The translations under genes and the position numbers were made by a program. The notes under the pieces were generated by a model. That model was given only the letters and a program-made list of their open reading frames with translations, ran no database searches and was not told where the DNA came from. A stretch of DNA of 64,000 bases from Ambrosia x helenae (taxonomy: Eukaryota; Streptophyta; Magnoliopsida; Asterales; Asteraceae): assembly GCA_030844895.1 (NCBI GenBank), contig JAUTDX010000412.1, positions 1 to 64,000 on the forward strand, written 5' to 3'. This document shows positions 1 through 11,756 of the stretch, one piece after another. Position 1 is the stretch's first letter; each line of letters starts with the position of its first letter.

Positions 1-2170
1 TATTTCAGATTAAAACTAATATTTTAATTGAATACTAGTAAGGAAAACCCGCGCGATGCGGCGCGACAATTACGACGAAATACTCTTTTCTATTAGTTTA
101 TCAATTCTCTCCTAAAAATATTGTATGGTACGACCGTTAATTTTTTTATCCGTGCCATTGATGTTGTCTAGCTATGCCATAAAGCCTTATAAATCGAAAT
201 TAAGAACTATTAGTCATAACCACAGGAATGTAAAATAAAATTTCAAATACATGAATAAGAAAAAACCAAACATAAAAATAGCAATTCAAAAATATAATTT
301 GTGTGTTAATTAATTGCATTGTGATGTGTTCATTTTTGTCATAAGCCTTACACGGCTGAAATTTTCTTATTTATTTACAGGATTCAATCACCATTCTTTA
401 TCAATTATAGTCTCTTAGTTGTGTATTAAATAATATAATATAGGTAAAGTTGCTGAAATGGTGCATATCAACGATTCTGAGAACATAATTTTTGCATGAT
501 TATTTTTAATGAACACGAAGGTGAGATAAGAATTACATTTAGGTCTCAGTTTGTGATTTGAATATATATATATATATAATAAATCCTTAAAGAATCGTGA
601 GTTAGCTTTACATTTTACATTAGCTTAAATATTAATTAGTAATAAATGTCAGATATTTGACCTGACTACTTGTAATAGTAAGCAACATTATACCAAAAAC
701 AAAGCAAAGACATGATAGAAAACGCAGAATTTACTGTAAAATCCAAGCGCATACAAGTTTAAAAGCCCAAACTCATTGTACACTATAAACAACATTTTCT
801 TCATAAATTTACAAACATTCAGTTCTAACAGTTTCTATGCATTATCACCATAAAGGCTATTCATATACAAAACATTCCAAAAGAGTATCATCCGTGTAGT
901 CCACCATAAATCCCTTGAACTTTTATTAATTCGATTCCATGACCTTCCAATTCCATCTCTAGAAACAAAAAATAAAAATAAAATTCAAGTCATCAGCACT
1001 GTCCATCGATTCCTCCATTTCCAAATCCTTCCCAAAAGTGAACCAAGTTCAATAAACATTGATGACGATGCACATCAATAAAAACACTGTACAGCTACAT
1101 AACATAAATTCAAAAGTAACAGTATTCTATGAAACATCAGTTCAAATATTAATAAGTAATGTATACATTCAACCATCTCAAAACAAACATAACGATCACA
1201 AGGATCTTATTATCTTATAGTGATAATGGTCCAATTTGACTTACCTTTATGCCAATACATCCATTCAAGTTAAGATTACCTTGTTTGCTTAAAATAACAA
1301 TACTAAATTGAATCTACAGGACTCCTTTATATAGTTTTTTAGTGAAGGGCGGTTCATATATATTACTAAAATGAATTAGCTCCAACTGTAAAGCTAATTC
1401 GACAAGCTACCTTGAATGTGCAGGAAAATTTAGGCTCTTGAGACCATAGAACTTGATTATATGCTCCAAGCCTCCAAGCCTATGTTTGTTAACTTGATGC
1501 TCCTACATAATCAAGCAACCAAAAATAAAAAACTTAAATCAGATGATCTTGAACATGTACATGATTAATATATGATATATGGGATCTACATATAATAATA
1601 CTTCAAAATAGGATACCGAGTGATATCTAGTGACTCAAGATGACCATAAAAAGAGTGTGAATCACATTACCCCAATATCTGAAGCAAATTCATAATTTAT
1701 ATACACAGAATGCACATTAACTGAATTTGACCCATTTGATCAAGACTTATCATATCAAAGCCAATTGATAACTCAATTGAAGTGCAAATAACAAAAGAAT
1801 CGAGATTATACACCTTCACTTGCTTTATTTTGACACTGGAAAAAGCTTCACAATTTTGAAAGGAGAGGTAGATCGCCAGCATCTGACCCTGGTTTACCCA
1901 AATTTAACCTTCATCTACAAAGATAAACACAAAATCCGTAAAAAGTAAATGGAAAAATAACTTCAAAAACAGTATACTGTTCATAACATGTGAACACACC
2001 ACGTTAAACTGACAATTGAAATCAATTCCTGCAAAAAGAACTATCAAAGATGAACACTCAGATAACAAATGTGTTAATTTAAGCATAACAAATAGGTTTC
2101 AAAAAGCATTTTCTTTGTACAATTGAAATAACCAAGAGAGAATTATTACGTACATTGCATCTTCCACTTG

Positions 2171-2558
2171 GTTTAAAAAGCTCGCCTCGCACAAAACGAC
2201 GAGGTCTAAGCGCATCGCGCGAAGCGCAAAAAGCGTGGGATTTTCGTACCCGAAGCGCACACTAATTATATAATTTTTTTTATATATCCCATGACTTTTT
2301 AGCTTCATTTACCCAAAATATAGCTATAAATAAGGTTTTAATGTGATTTTAACTATATGTACAAGCAAAAACACCAAGGTATAACATTTTTATGCATAAA
2401 AAATACCCTGTGTACGTGAGGCGCGCGCCTCAAAGTGAAAAGCGACTGAAATTTGACAAAAAAGCGCCTGAGGCGTGCGCCTTTGGGAAATTGGGTAGGC
2501 ACAAAGCCCTGGGGCGCCTTAGGCCGCGCCTTGCGCCTCAGGCGCGCTCTTTAAAACC
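2171..2558. mobile_element. GC-rich foldback element
   Basis: A 390-bp island of GC-rich sequence in an AT-rich setting. The ends are imperfect inverted repeats of about 20 bp: GTTTAAAAAGCTCGCCTCGC on the left, and a right end whose complement reads GGTTTTAAAGAGCGCGCCTG. The interior is full of short GCGC/CGCC runs such as GAGGCGCGCGCC. I see no target duplication. An open frame at 2392-2643 is a by-product of the GC content and matches nothing I recognise. Probably a non-autonomous foldback or MITE-type element nested in the surrounding Helitron. Confidence 0.45.
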
Positions 2559-3741
2559 CAGAACTTACATTGGTAATTTAAGTAGCCTTTCATCTGATGA
2601 AGTTCTTGGATCGGAGATGAAAGTGTCAAACCTTCCTACATAATCTGAAAGTTATATATAACATCAGACATGTTTTAAGGTTTTTAAACAAAAATGAAGG
2701 AAAATAAATTATGTTCTATGGATGTGTGGCATTAGAAAAATGATGGCGAATCTATTAGTTATAACAGTACATGCATACAATATAATTATGTTCTACGGAT
2801 ATAGCATCTGAAATAAATATCATAGAAAACATGTTTCGAAGAAATAGTTAATGACAGTTGAAGTAATGCAATTAGAATCTCACATAGTTTGAAGTAACAA
2901 AGATATGAAACATATTAATGAAAAGAGCGTATACTAAATTGAACAATCATTACAGCTGCAAGGCGCTCTTTTCTGGTCGGGTCTGAACAACCATGAAGCA
3001 GTTGTCTGATTGTCTATGCACCGCTTGCGGCAGAACCCTAGCCGTGTGCCACCACCAGATCTGCTAATCTAGTACCTCCGTCCGTGGGTGTAGTTAAAAA
3101 GAACCTCCCGTCAGCCAACATCTTCGAATAACTGATTGGTTACACCAAAACAAAAACCCAAATCTCTACGCAACATCAAATTTGTGTCAAAAGAAAAATC
3201 AAAACCTAAATTGCATTAAAATATTTGTTGTGAATGTATTAAGCACACCTGATTCTAAGCAAGACACATTTTTATGACGTCGTCAGGGTTGTACTGCTGG
3301 TAGAAGTGATAGTTGTCGTTCTGCTACCGTCAAAGATCTACCATTACAGCTCCAATGCTAAACCTGCTTAACAAACTAACAAATTGAAGAATCAAATAAC
3401 ATTAGTTACCATTACAGCCAATATATTCATAAGACACTCAAAAGTCAAAACACTAACCATATTAGATGCAACATCCTTCTCCTTGTGTCTGCTGATCATA
3501 TAAAAAGAGGAGCTACTTTTGGTGCTTGCATAGTAAACTGCATCATGCCAATTAAACCATTAATTAATAGCAAGACTGGATCAATTAAGTAGACATAACT
3601 ATGGACTAAATGAAAGTATTTTAATTAAATAGATTTTAATTGATGGATTTGGATTAAAAATGATAATATTCTGTCATTAACTATTCATAGTACACAATCA
3701 AAGATGAAGTTGGGAATAAACTGAAGATTTAATTACCATCA

Positions 3742-3837
3742 CTCAAACGCCTCATGGGATGAGAAAATATCAGGCAAGATGAAGTTGAGAAATGACCAAA
3801 GCTCTGCTAAATTGTTTTGTAGAGGTGTGCCAGTCAT
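3742..3837 (-). pseudogene. DDM1/Lsh-type SNF2 remodeller exon fragment
   Basis: The minus strand encodes MTGTPLQNNLAELWSF then LNFILPDIFSSHEAFE, which is SNF2 helicase motif III and the following segment. In plant DDM1 the same stretch reads TGTPLQNNLSELWSLLNF, then ILPDIF and an SHDEFE-type ending; ISWI and INO80 proteins differ in the second half (LPEIF.. or MPMLF..), so DDM1/Lsh is the best match. Only this one exon-sized piece is present. The reading frame stops right after it and nothing upstream matches the ATP-binding motifs. It lies in the same orientation as the enclosing Helitron, as expected for a captured host fragment. DDM1 is a nuclear ATP-dependent chromatin remodeller needed for DNA methylation and transposon silencing. 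Function of this piece is unlikely, except as a possible small-RNA source. Confidence 0.65.
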
Positions 3838-4165
3838 GTTTTTGATTTTGGAAGATTTAATTAATAGCAAGACTGGATCAATTATATTCGTATAACACTT
3901 CTTTAGAGCCATAGGAAAAATCCACATATTCATGCTTTATAATAGAATTGTATAACCACCTCTTGTAGCTTTGCTTCTAGAAGCATGTTTATAGTTTAGG
4001 TTGTTTCACCCTAACTAAAAGACATGTTTGCCCTTAAAAAATCTTTATTATGTGCATTTAGTGTTGTACCTTAAGCAATTATATTTGTATTGTTTAAAAT
4101 TTAAGAAGTCCCTGCCTCATGTATTATAATATAGTATAGATTCAGTTAAGAGCTTTCATAACTTA

Positions 4166-5235
4166 GGGTGCGTTTGGTTCACATGAATGGAATTGGAATT
4201 TAAATTCCAACTCTTTAGGTGTTTGGTTCATTGAATTTGTTGGAATTGGAATTTCAATTCCAATCTTGTGTGTTTGGTTGACAAAGGAATTGGAATTGGA
4301 ATTTGGTATGAATTCCTTCAAATTCTTTTAACTAAGAGAATTCAAAATCTTTCCAATATTAGAAGGAATTCAAGTCAATTTATTGGAATCTTCGAACGGT
4401 TGGCATCATTTTGACCCGAACCGATTCGAACCGTACCATTTCAACGCGAACCGCTTAGATCCGAACCAATTCGGACCGTACCTGTTTCGACCGGTACCAT
4501 TTTGGACCGAACCGTTTCGGACCAGTTTCGACCTATACCGTTTCGACTGGTATCGTTTCGACCTGTACCGTTTCGCTCGTAACGTTTCAGACCGAACAGT
4601 TTCGGACCGTACCAGTTTCGACCGGTACCGTTTCGGACCGAACCGTTTTGGACCAGTTTCGACCGATACCGTTTCGACCGGTATCGTTTTGACCTGTACC
4701 GTTTCGCCCGTAACGTTCAGACTGAACCGTTTCGGATCGTACCAGTTTTGACCGGTACCGTTTCAGACCGGTTTCAACCGATACCGTTTCGACCGGTATC
4801 GTTTCGACCTATACCATTTCGCCCGTAACGTTTTGGACCGAACCGTTTAGGACCGTACCAGTTTTGACCGGTACCATTTTCGCCCCGACCCGCTACGGGT
4901 CGAAACGGTGCACGTCGAAAGGTACAGGTCGAAACGATAGAGGTATCAACAGTTCGGGTCGAAACGGTACGGAACGGTACTGGTCGAAACGGTACGGGGC
5001 GAAAGGGTTCGGGTCGGTACAGGTCACAACGATGCGGGTCGTGGGGCAAGGGTGATAGATTCCAATTTATTAACCAACCAAACACAATAATACAGGATTT
5101 GAGATTCTAATTCCAACAATTTCCAATTCGTTTTGGAATGTTTAAATTCCAAATCCAATTCTTTCTAATTCCAATTTCTACACAAATTCTAATTCCAATT
5201 ACAATTCTAAACCATTCCACGAACCTAACGCACCC
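4166..5235. mobile_element. TIR element with minisatellite interior (TA target duplication)
   Basis: Left end GGGTGCGTTTGGTTCACATG and right end complement GGGTGCGTTAGGTTCGTGGA form terminal inverted repeats. They are flanked by TA on both sides (4164-4165, 5236-5237). Just inside the ends lie inverted AT-rich segments rich in GGAATTGGAATT. The centre (4390-5045) is a degenerate tandem array listed separately. No transposase is present. A TA target site suits a Tc1/mariner-like MITE, but the TIR does not look like classical Stowaway, so the superfamily is open. Confidence 0.6.
4390..5045. repeat. Degenerate minisatellite, core unit near GTACCGTTTCGACCG
   Basis: About 650 bp of imperfect 10-15 bp units built from ACCGTTTCGACC and variants. 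A higher-order period of roughly 115-131 bp is marked by CGCYCGTAACG at 4574, 4705 and 4820. From about 4880 the unit continues in the inverted orientation (GGTCGAAACGGTAC), so the array can fold back on itself. Long open frames on both strands here (for example repeated YRFD/PYRF patterns) are products of the repeat, not genes. Confidence 0.75.
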
Positions 5236-5239
5236 TAAA

Positions 5240-5465
5240 TAGTAGGACATATGGATTAGGAAAACTCTAGAGTTGCTACTTGCTTCATAAGAACTTTAAA
5301 AAATCACAAATCTTCTCAACTCTTCCCCGTTCATCCATAGATGGACAACTTTGAAAATTATAGTCACTCAAGCCAAGATGAGAAAAGCAAGACGATAATA
5401 AATTGCAATCGCAAGCATCTATATGTAAAATCCCACGTAGTAGGGAACATCTTGCATTGAAGCTT
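5240..5465. other. Intergenic, nothing recognised
   Basis: AT-rich sequence after the TIR element with no coding signal, repeat end or structure that I can support. Confidence 0.5.
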
Positions 5466-5735
5466 CATAAAATCTGGATAAGTTTGTGAACAATATTGAT
5501 TGAACTTTTCCTTCCTTGATAACCCATGACAAACATTTCACACATACCTTTACTTTATCCACAACCACATCGATTCTTTCCATCCGCTCTTGAAATCTTC
5601 ATAAAAATCTAGATAAGTTTGTGAACAATATTGATTGAACTTTTCCTTCCTTGATAACCCATGACATACATTTCACACATACCTTTGCTTTATCCACAAC
5701 CACATCGACTCTTTCCATCTGCTCTTGAAATCTTT
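5466..5735. repeat. Two tandem copies of a 135-bp unit
   Basis: The segment containing ATAAGTTTGTGAACAATATT begins at 5478 and recurs at 5613, giving a 135-bp period. The two copies differ at a handful of positions (CGATT/CGACT, CCGCT/CTGCT). The duplication abuts the degenerate LINE C-terminal domain at 5760-6000 and may be part of its 3' flank. Confidence 0.8.
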
Positions 5736-5759
5736 AAAAATATTATAATTAATCAATAA

Positions 5760-6000
5760 CAAACAACAAGTTACATCTGGATAATGGGTAAGCGAGCAAT
5801 AAACTGCGCCGCTATCCCCTTTTGGATCGCAAAAATCTATTATATCGAACACAAAATCCTTGGTTCCTAGGGCTCTGCGAGTTACCGTGGACCACCTTCT
5901 GCACTCGCTCAAGAAGCGAACTGCTTCATGGGCCAAGGATCCAAATATGTCAAAGGCAAACGGAAAGAACACGTACTAATTCTCTAAACATGCTCTTTGA
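5760..6000 (-). pseudogene. Degenerate C-terminal domain of a plant retroelement (LINE-like), copy 1
   Basis: The minus strand reads PFAFDIFGSLAHEAVRFL, followed in shifted frames by a KDFVFD-like piece and a PKG..A end. This matches the C-terminal region that follows reverse transcriptase in a plant non-LTR-like retroelement, whose usual form is PFAFDTFG.LAPEAV..L then QKG.AAQLVARLP. Related copies in this window are at 54668-55612, 61561-61813 and, for the tail only, 21447-21545. At least two frame changes and missing residues mark it as dead. Confidence 0.55.
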
Positions 6001-6223
6001 CAATAAAATATAAAAATATGAGCACACCATCTCAGATGGCCACCCCGTGATACCGTGGTCGCTGCGAAACACCGACCCGCCCTGTTTTTTCACGGCCGTG
6101 ATTGAGTTTTTCGTGATGGCCATCACGCTTGTCAGCAGCTAGCCGTTGGCTAGCCAACGGTCATTTTGACCAAAATTAAAAAAAAAACCTTTTTATACCT
6201 ATATATATATATATATATATATA

Positions 6224-9200
6224 CTAGTGGAAATGCCCGCGCGTTGCAGCGGGTGCGTCTATATTGTCGCATCATAGTTGTTGGGGTTTGTGGAGTGTGT
6301 ACGGCGTTTGTGGATGATTCATTGTGGTGAGTGAAGAAAGTAGGAGGCAACAACTTAGCCATAGTGACCTGTGATTTTATGTTTAGGTATATTTTGATGG
6401 TTTAGAGCTACTAAATAAATAGAACAAAGATATATAAGAGCATTCACAATAGTTTCTCCATCACCGTTCACGAATTACACTAAAAATCACTGTATTTTTT
6501 CTCTTGTTCAATTGAATAATACTTATTTACACCTTTATCATTACTTTTCCTCCTTCCCTCACTCAACTCACTTTCAATAAATATTAAAATTAAAAAATAA
6601 ATGCAGGAAAACAATTTTCCCCAAATATTCTAAAATATCTCTAAGTATACCGATGAATGGTATGTTCCCTATCGCATTCACTCACAACACTAACAACCCC
6701 ATCCTAAAATATGGGGGATTCGCTCACAAAAAGATGGGTAACCTAATGTAAATGCTCTAAGTCAAAAACTCAACTTTGATATTTTTCATGCTAGGCGCGA
6801 CACCAAGGTTGATGGTCTTCTAACTTTGTGATGTACATGATGCATGTATACTTGAAAATTTGAGGGTGAAAAGTATAGTTTTGATGAAATTGTGCTCCAT
6901 GAAAATAAAATTACGAACTTGAGTGGCAAAACTAAAAAAAATAATGTTTCTTGTTTCCGAATAAAGATGACAAATAGGGAATGGTAGTTGCACAACTTCT
7001 AATAGCCCGTCTCCACATTCACCATGACTGCCAACAACTTTTTTTTAACAATGTGATCTATTCAAGACAAATGGGTCAAAGATAACAACCCTACATTTTA
7101 GGGAATAATGAATTATGAATGGACTTTTTCATACGTGACTAACCTAAAAGCAAGCATAAGTCATTGCAATAAAAAAGTATGAGTTTGAATTTCATGTTCC
7201 CTGCATAGTTCAACAGGGCAAAATTAACTTAAAGTTACATAGCAACTATACAACAATTGGGCAATAACCAACAACTCATTGTTTCAAAATTTCATTTTAA
7301 AGAATTAAATAAATATATAAATTAAAAAAAACTGTATTGATTGATCATAAAAACATTCAAACCTGCAAAAAAACTATATGTGGCCATGGCAGATGAGTTT
7401 CCCTATACATTATTTTTCTTTCTCCAATCTTTCTATATCTTTCTCTTGTTGCGTCTTTGTATTTTCTTGTTAAACCATAGTACACATAACTAATATAGTG
7501 CATCAACATTCTTTATCTTCTTTGTAGTGAACCTAGAATCACATCTAAATTAGTATGAGCGATCTATTTTCACATGCTCCAAGTTAATTTTATGAGTGAC
7601 CTATTGTATAATTTGAGTGACCCAACTCAACTAATTTCTTTAATAACAAAGCGTGATCATACCTGCCACTCTTAGTTGTAGGCATAAGTATTCCTCTTTT
7701 CTCAAAGCTCTTGCATCGGTCTCTAGCTAAGATGCAGCATGCCTAGATTTATAGAAAAATATTCGGTAGTTAGCAACGGACAGACATAGCTAGTAATGTG
7801 AAAAGGTTTAAAGAGAAAGGTCATCTGATTTTAGCAATTTTGAAAAGTCAGCTCTAATTATATTATTCATTCTCTTCATCATACATGATATGGCCATGGG
7901 ATCGAACTTCCTAAGCTGCAACTCGACCCATTTACAACACCACATAATCAGTTGTAGAAAGTTTCTCCAGTGAGATGTCATCCTTTTCTTCATGAAAATT
8001 CATATGCAAGAAATATAATAAACACAAATACTATCCTTTTTATCATTTATCATATTTTACAAATTGATTTAAACTTATTAATTAACACGTAGATTATAGA
8101 GACATTACCTCAAGGAAAATAAGTCACAATCGTCCCACGTAAATCTGATATAACCTCGTTGTCACTTTCATATCCACAAGTTCCATAATCAGAACAAGTG
8201 TCACCAAAAGAACTTGAAGAATCAGTAGCATCATCACATTGAGGTTGACCTGAACCACCCTCAACAAAATAAAATCCACAATCAAATCCCATTGTAATGT
8301 TCTAACACACATATCCATACAAACACACATACATGTCTAGTGTGTGCATTAAACTCAATAAAATTTTATTAATAAAGTCAATCCATCAAACTGATGCCTA
8401 AAAATACTATCAATACACAATCCTGATGATAAATTATAATAATCCTGGTAAGTAAGAACTAATGATCTTATCATTTATAAATAAATTACGGGTACCAGCT
8501 GATGAGGTTTGAGAATCGATGTATTGCACCCTAAATATCTACAAAATTCGATCACCCTTTCTCCTTCTAGTCATGTATTTAACAACTTAATCCCTTCCTA
8601 TTCTAAAAAATATAACAGTAAACTAAATTTACGATTGAAAAACCAGAAATAGATAGTCAGATAAAGACGCCATATGAAATTTACTTCACCGGAATACCTG
8701 GATAGCGATCAAAACCCTAGCTAGCTTGTGTTGCTGATGTTGCCGCTCTAGTTTCTGAATCAATTAAGAATTTGGGAGATAAGCTCACGTTACCAATCCA
8801 GCTTGTTCCTGAAGAAGATGATATTTAGAGTGTTCTCTGTCGCCTTCAATTTGCTTCTCCGATTTCCAAAAACTATTGGTGCGCCATCCTTGTTGTTCAA
8901 ATATTTCATGCCCATGATTCCTGACCAGGTAAACACACATCCCATTAAAGTCGAAGAGGGAAATAAAGAGGGAAGATGTTTAGAATTTCCCATTCAATGT
9001 AGTGAAGGCAGAAGGTCGACGACATCAATGAATCATTGTAACCGCTGAAGAAGGCAAAGGATCATTGTGATGCTTTGTAAGAAGGTAGGGATGGAAGAAG
9101 GCTAGTATGGTAAATTTGTTTTGACATTGTAAAGGTGGAGCATGGTAAAATGTCTAAACTACCCTTCTAAATGTCTTAATTGTCACTAACATCCCCATAA

Positions 9201-9308
9201 TACCCTTAAATTTTTTGCTTCAATATGTTATACATGTTGCTTCTTAAGTTGTATGGAGGTGAAAATGACCATCTTGGTCATCACTCCTCCTTAATAAGAT
9301 AATATAGA
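6224..9308 (-). mobile_element. Helitron, reverse orientation, 3.1 kb
   Basis: On the minus strand the 5' end is TCTATATTATCTTATTAAGG, preceded by host A. The 3' end is a hairpin (CCCGC/GCGGG stem, 8-nt loop), 12 nt, then CTAG and host T. This is the textbook Helitron structure: A|T insertion, no target duplication. A sister element sits at 21864-25148. No Rep/helicase is present. Minus-strand stretches at 8110-8292 (a Cys/Ser/Asp-rich open frame), 7800-7993 and 8790-8993 look like exon pieces of captured genes, but I cannot name them. The 7.9 kb piece has two stops that would each be Gln with a C-to-T change. Confidence 0.75.
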
Positions 9309-9417
9309 TATATACACACATACTCACACAAACTTACCCATTCAAACCCACAGTCACCTATCTATCTTCTTCTACACACTTAAAAAATTTACCAAATTCA
9401 ACTCATCATCCTCATCA

Positions 9418-9775
9418 TGGTTGCTTGGACACAAGAGGAGGAAACCGCGTTAGTGCTCGCGTACGAAACCGTACACCCCAATGAAGCATTAAACTAGCAC
9501 GGGTCGTGGTCGTGTTCGTGGAAGGAGCAATCTGAACTGGAAAAAAGTTTTATCCGAGTATAGTCAACTTGTCGGGGGAACTAACCGTTCGTGTGATTCA
9601 ATCTCTCATAAAACACGCGGAACTCAAATCGAAGTGTCAAAACTTCGAAAATTTATTTAAAAAAAATGTGAAGAAAACCCCAACGAAATCGAAGATGTGC
9701 ACATTGGCTTTGCTCAAATCAACTATGCAACTGAGTTCGGGGTTGATTTTCAAGCTTTTATTTTATTTGTAGTAG
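9418..9775 (+). pseudogene. Harbinger ORF1-like Myb/SANT protein, broken
   Basis: Starts MVAWTQEEETALVLAYETVH and meets a TAG after 26 residues. Later pieces in other frames read RGRGRSNLNWKKVLSEYSQL, then VGGTNR.CDSISHK and EVSKLRKFI, the usual continuation of the Myb/SANT-like domain of PIF/Harbinger ORF1 proteins. These DNA-binding partners normally act with the DDE transposase. At least one stop and two frameshifts make it non-functional. The leader 9310-9417 lacks ATGs and its TATA tract has been split by the Helitron. Confidence 0.6.
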
Positions 9776-10042
9776 TGTGTTATTTTTTTAAGTTTTTATT
9801 TTATTTGTAGTAGTGTGTTTTTATTTTAATTTATTGTTTTTTTTAAATGTAATGTTTGTAGTTTATATATTTATGTTTTTTTATGAATTTGTCAAATTAA
9901 ATAAAAACATTACATTTAAATAAAAACATTACATAAATTAAAACATTAACATAATTAAACCTAAATAATTAAACATTACATACATAATCCTAAATTACTT
10001 TTATTAAATCCTAAACATTGATAATTAAAAATAAAACCCTCA

Positions 10043-10709
10043 CTATGGAGAGTAATTATCCCAGTCCTCGAGTGTGTACTCCGGCGGGGACACGGAACGA
10101 TTGCTATCGTGACCATCGGACCTCGCATCCGAGCGGATGCGGCAGTACTCACGAGAAGGGGATAAATAGTATCGTTTCTCTTCCTCAGCAGCCCTAGCTG
10201 CTTCATACTCCTCCTCAGTGGGCTCCCGAGGAGGAGGGTTTGGGGTGGGGATGGGGATGGGGTTGGGGTTAGGGTTTGGTTGGTTCTCCACAAACTGTAG
10301 GCGGCCCATTCCCCTAACAACCATAACATTTTCTAAAAACCACACACTCCTCATCAGTGAAATTAGCATTTGGGTGTGGGGGAGTGGAGGAATGGGGAAG
10401 TTCTCAGGATGAGGAGTGGACCTTGGTTGTGTAGGTGTAGGAGCAGGAAAAAACATTGGTTGAGGAGGAGGAGTAGAAGAGGAGAACATTGGTTGAGGAG
10501 GAGGAGCAGGAGAGGAGAACATTGGTTGAGGAGGAGGAGGAGCAGGTGAAAACATTGGTTGAGGAGGGGAGGAACAGGTGAAAACATTGGTTGAGGAGGA
10601 GGAGGAGCAGGAGATGAGAACATTGGTACACGACGTCTCCGGCGAGACTATCACCGGAGATCGAAGGTCCAGCAGCTTCGTAAGGATAACCGCCACCCAT
10701 ATCTTTCAT
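10043..10709 (-). CDS. Proline-rich PPPQPMFS-repeat protein of the Harbinger-like element
   Basis: Two overlapping minus-strand frames cover a GC-rich tandem array. One starts MKDMGGGYPYEAAGPSISG; the other carries five or six PPPQPMFSPA-type repeats and ends EEYEAARAAEEEKRYY...DNYSP near 10046. A one-base frame change near residue 30 would join the start to the repeat frame, so the gene is either frameshifted or its start is elsewhere. A TATA box on the minus strand (TATAAATACAAGG, about 10752-10764) lies about 45-55 bp upstream of the first ATG. The protein has no domain I recognise. It runs convergent to the ORF1 remnant at 9418, and the two probably belong to the same element. Confidence 0.4.
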
Positions 10710-11135
10710 TGATTTGAGTGATAATTGTGAATGAGAAGGAGGATTTGACCTTGTATTTATAGGGCTAGAAAACTAGCCGTTTGAATATTTTTTATAAATT
10801 TTTATATTTTTAAAATATTTAAATTATTTTTTTTTAATATTTAAATATTTTTTTTTTGTAAAAAAACGTAATGTTTTTAGTTTATTTAAAAAAAAGTTTA
10901 GTAATGAAATGTGATGGAATGTGAACCCGCCGCATGGGTTTAGTGATGGAATCTAATAGAATGTAATAAAATGAGGTGTCAGAATCTGATTGGTTGTGAA
11001 AGTGTGACGGGTGTGATAAAAGTTAGACCACCCTTGTGGCCTAATAGAGAATAACTTGTTAATTTTGTGGGATCGATATGCATCAAGAGACTAAAAGATT
11101 AATTGAGAGAAATATATTGATCGTTCTATAGTATA

Positions 11136-11240
11136 CTAGCTTTTATCCCGGGAGTGTCCTGGGGTTAAAATATCTAATATAACATAATAAAATATCTAAT
11201 ATGACAACATAATTAATGATTTGCCAATACATGATTAATG

Positions 11241-11273
<33 letters not shown>

Positions 11274-11756
11274 TATTTTAAACAAATTTCTGCCATAAGT
11301 TATCATATTCAAATATAAAAAAAAAATTCTCTGTCTATGAAGTTATGTTTATCGTTTGTGATTTATTAGTAGAGTAAAATATATTTGAAAACTAAACCCT
11401 ACAAAATAGTTGTTTTTTTCTCCGTTTTTTATATAGCACTATGGTACTCGTTGGAAAGATAATAAAACGCTCGTTAATTTAGTGTAATTTTTTTCTTTAA
11501 AAAATCTCGTATATAAAAGATATTAACGTTTAAAAGTTATGGGAGGAAACATTAGAGAGAAAATTTAATTTTGTTTTTAAATTCTTATCTTTTCCTAAAA
11601 TAATTATTATAATATATATAGATTTATTAAAAAAACTCAAAAATTAAAAAAATCCTACATGATGCCACATGTCACATTCAAGGAGGGGTTGAGGCCTCCA
11701 TTGAATGCCACATCATCAAAGTTCAATTCTTTTATTATAAGTTACAGATAGATAGA
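11136..11756 (-). mobile_element. Short non-autonomous Helitron
   Basis: Minus-strand 3' end: imperfect hairpin CCCAGGA-CAC-TCCCGGG, then ATAAAAGCTAG and host T. The 5' end starts TCTATCTATCTGTAACTTAT, and its exact base is ambiguous among three GATA repeats (11748, 11752, 11756). Its first 100 bp share TTGATGA..TGGCATTCAA with the Helitron start at 30364. Its interior (11400-11580) matches, inverted, the blocks at 36200-36400 and 37800-38020. This defines one Helitron family present at least four times in the window. Confidence 0.75.

Larger units (their letters stand above)
35..4140 (-). mobile_element. Reverse-oriented Helitron candidate carrying a DDM1-like fragment
   Basis: On the minus strand the element would end in a GC hairpin (CGCGC stem) followed by TTTTCCTTACTAG and a host T, the canonical Helitron 3' terminus (hairpin, then CTRR, inserted between A and T). 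On the plus strand this reads A|CTAG at 34-38. The proposed 5' end is at 4139-4140, where the minus strand reads TCTATACTATATTATAATAC before host sequence; the AT-rich TC start fits the family but is less certain than the 3' end. No Rep/helicase is visible, so it would be non-autonomous. The interior holds a foldback element (2171-2558) and an SNF2 exon piece (3742-3837). A 27-bp direct repeat (around 3560 and 3858) lies on either side of that exon piece. The 3' end is well supported; the pairing with 4140 is inference. Confidence 0.55.
6038..11041. mobile_element. Harbinger-like element interrupted by a Helitron
   Basis: The left part (6038-6223) starts GGCCACCCCGTGATACCGTG and runs into a (TA)n tract. 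A Helitron occupies 6224-9308. The right part resumes at 9309 with TATATACACACATACTCACA, a 5' UTR-like leader for the Myb/SANT-like ORF at 9418. The right end complement reads GGCCACAAGGGTGGTC, resembling the left end. The second Harbinger-like element of this window (59024-61110) has a similar promoter-side CCAACGGTCAT motif and TATA tract, which supports reading the two halves as one. No clear target duplication is seen, and there is no DDE transposase, so the element is non-autonomous. Exact ends are uncertain. Confidence 0.45.

Noticed and set aside
10218..10412. Plus-strand Gly-rich frame MGSRGGGFGVGMGMG
   Set aside because: Antisense shadow of the proline-rich minus-strand ORF.
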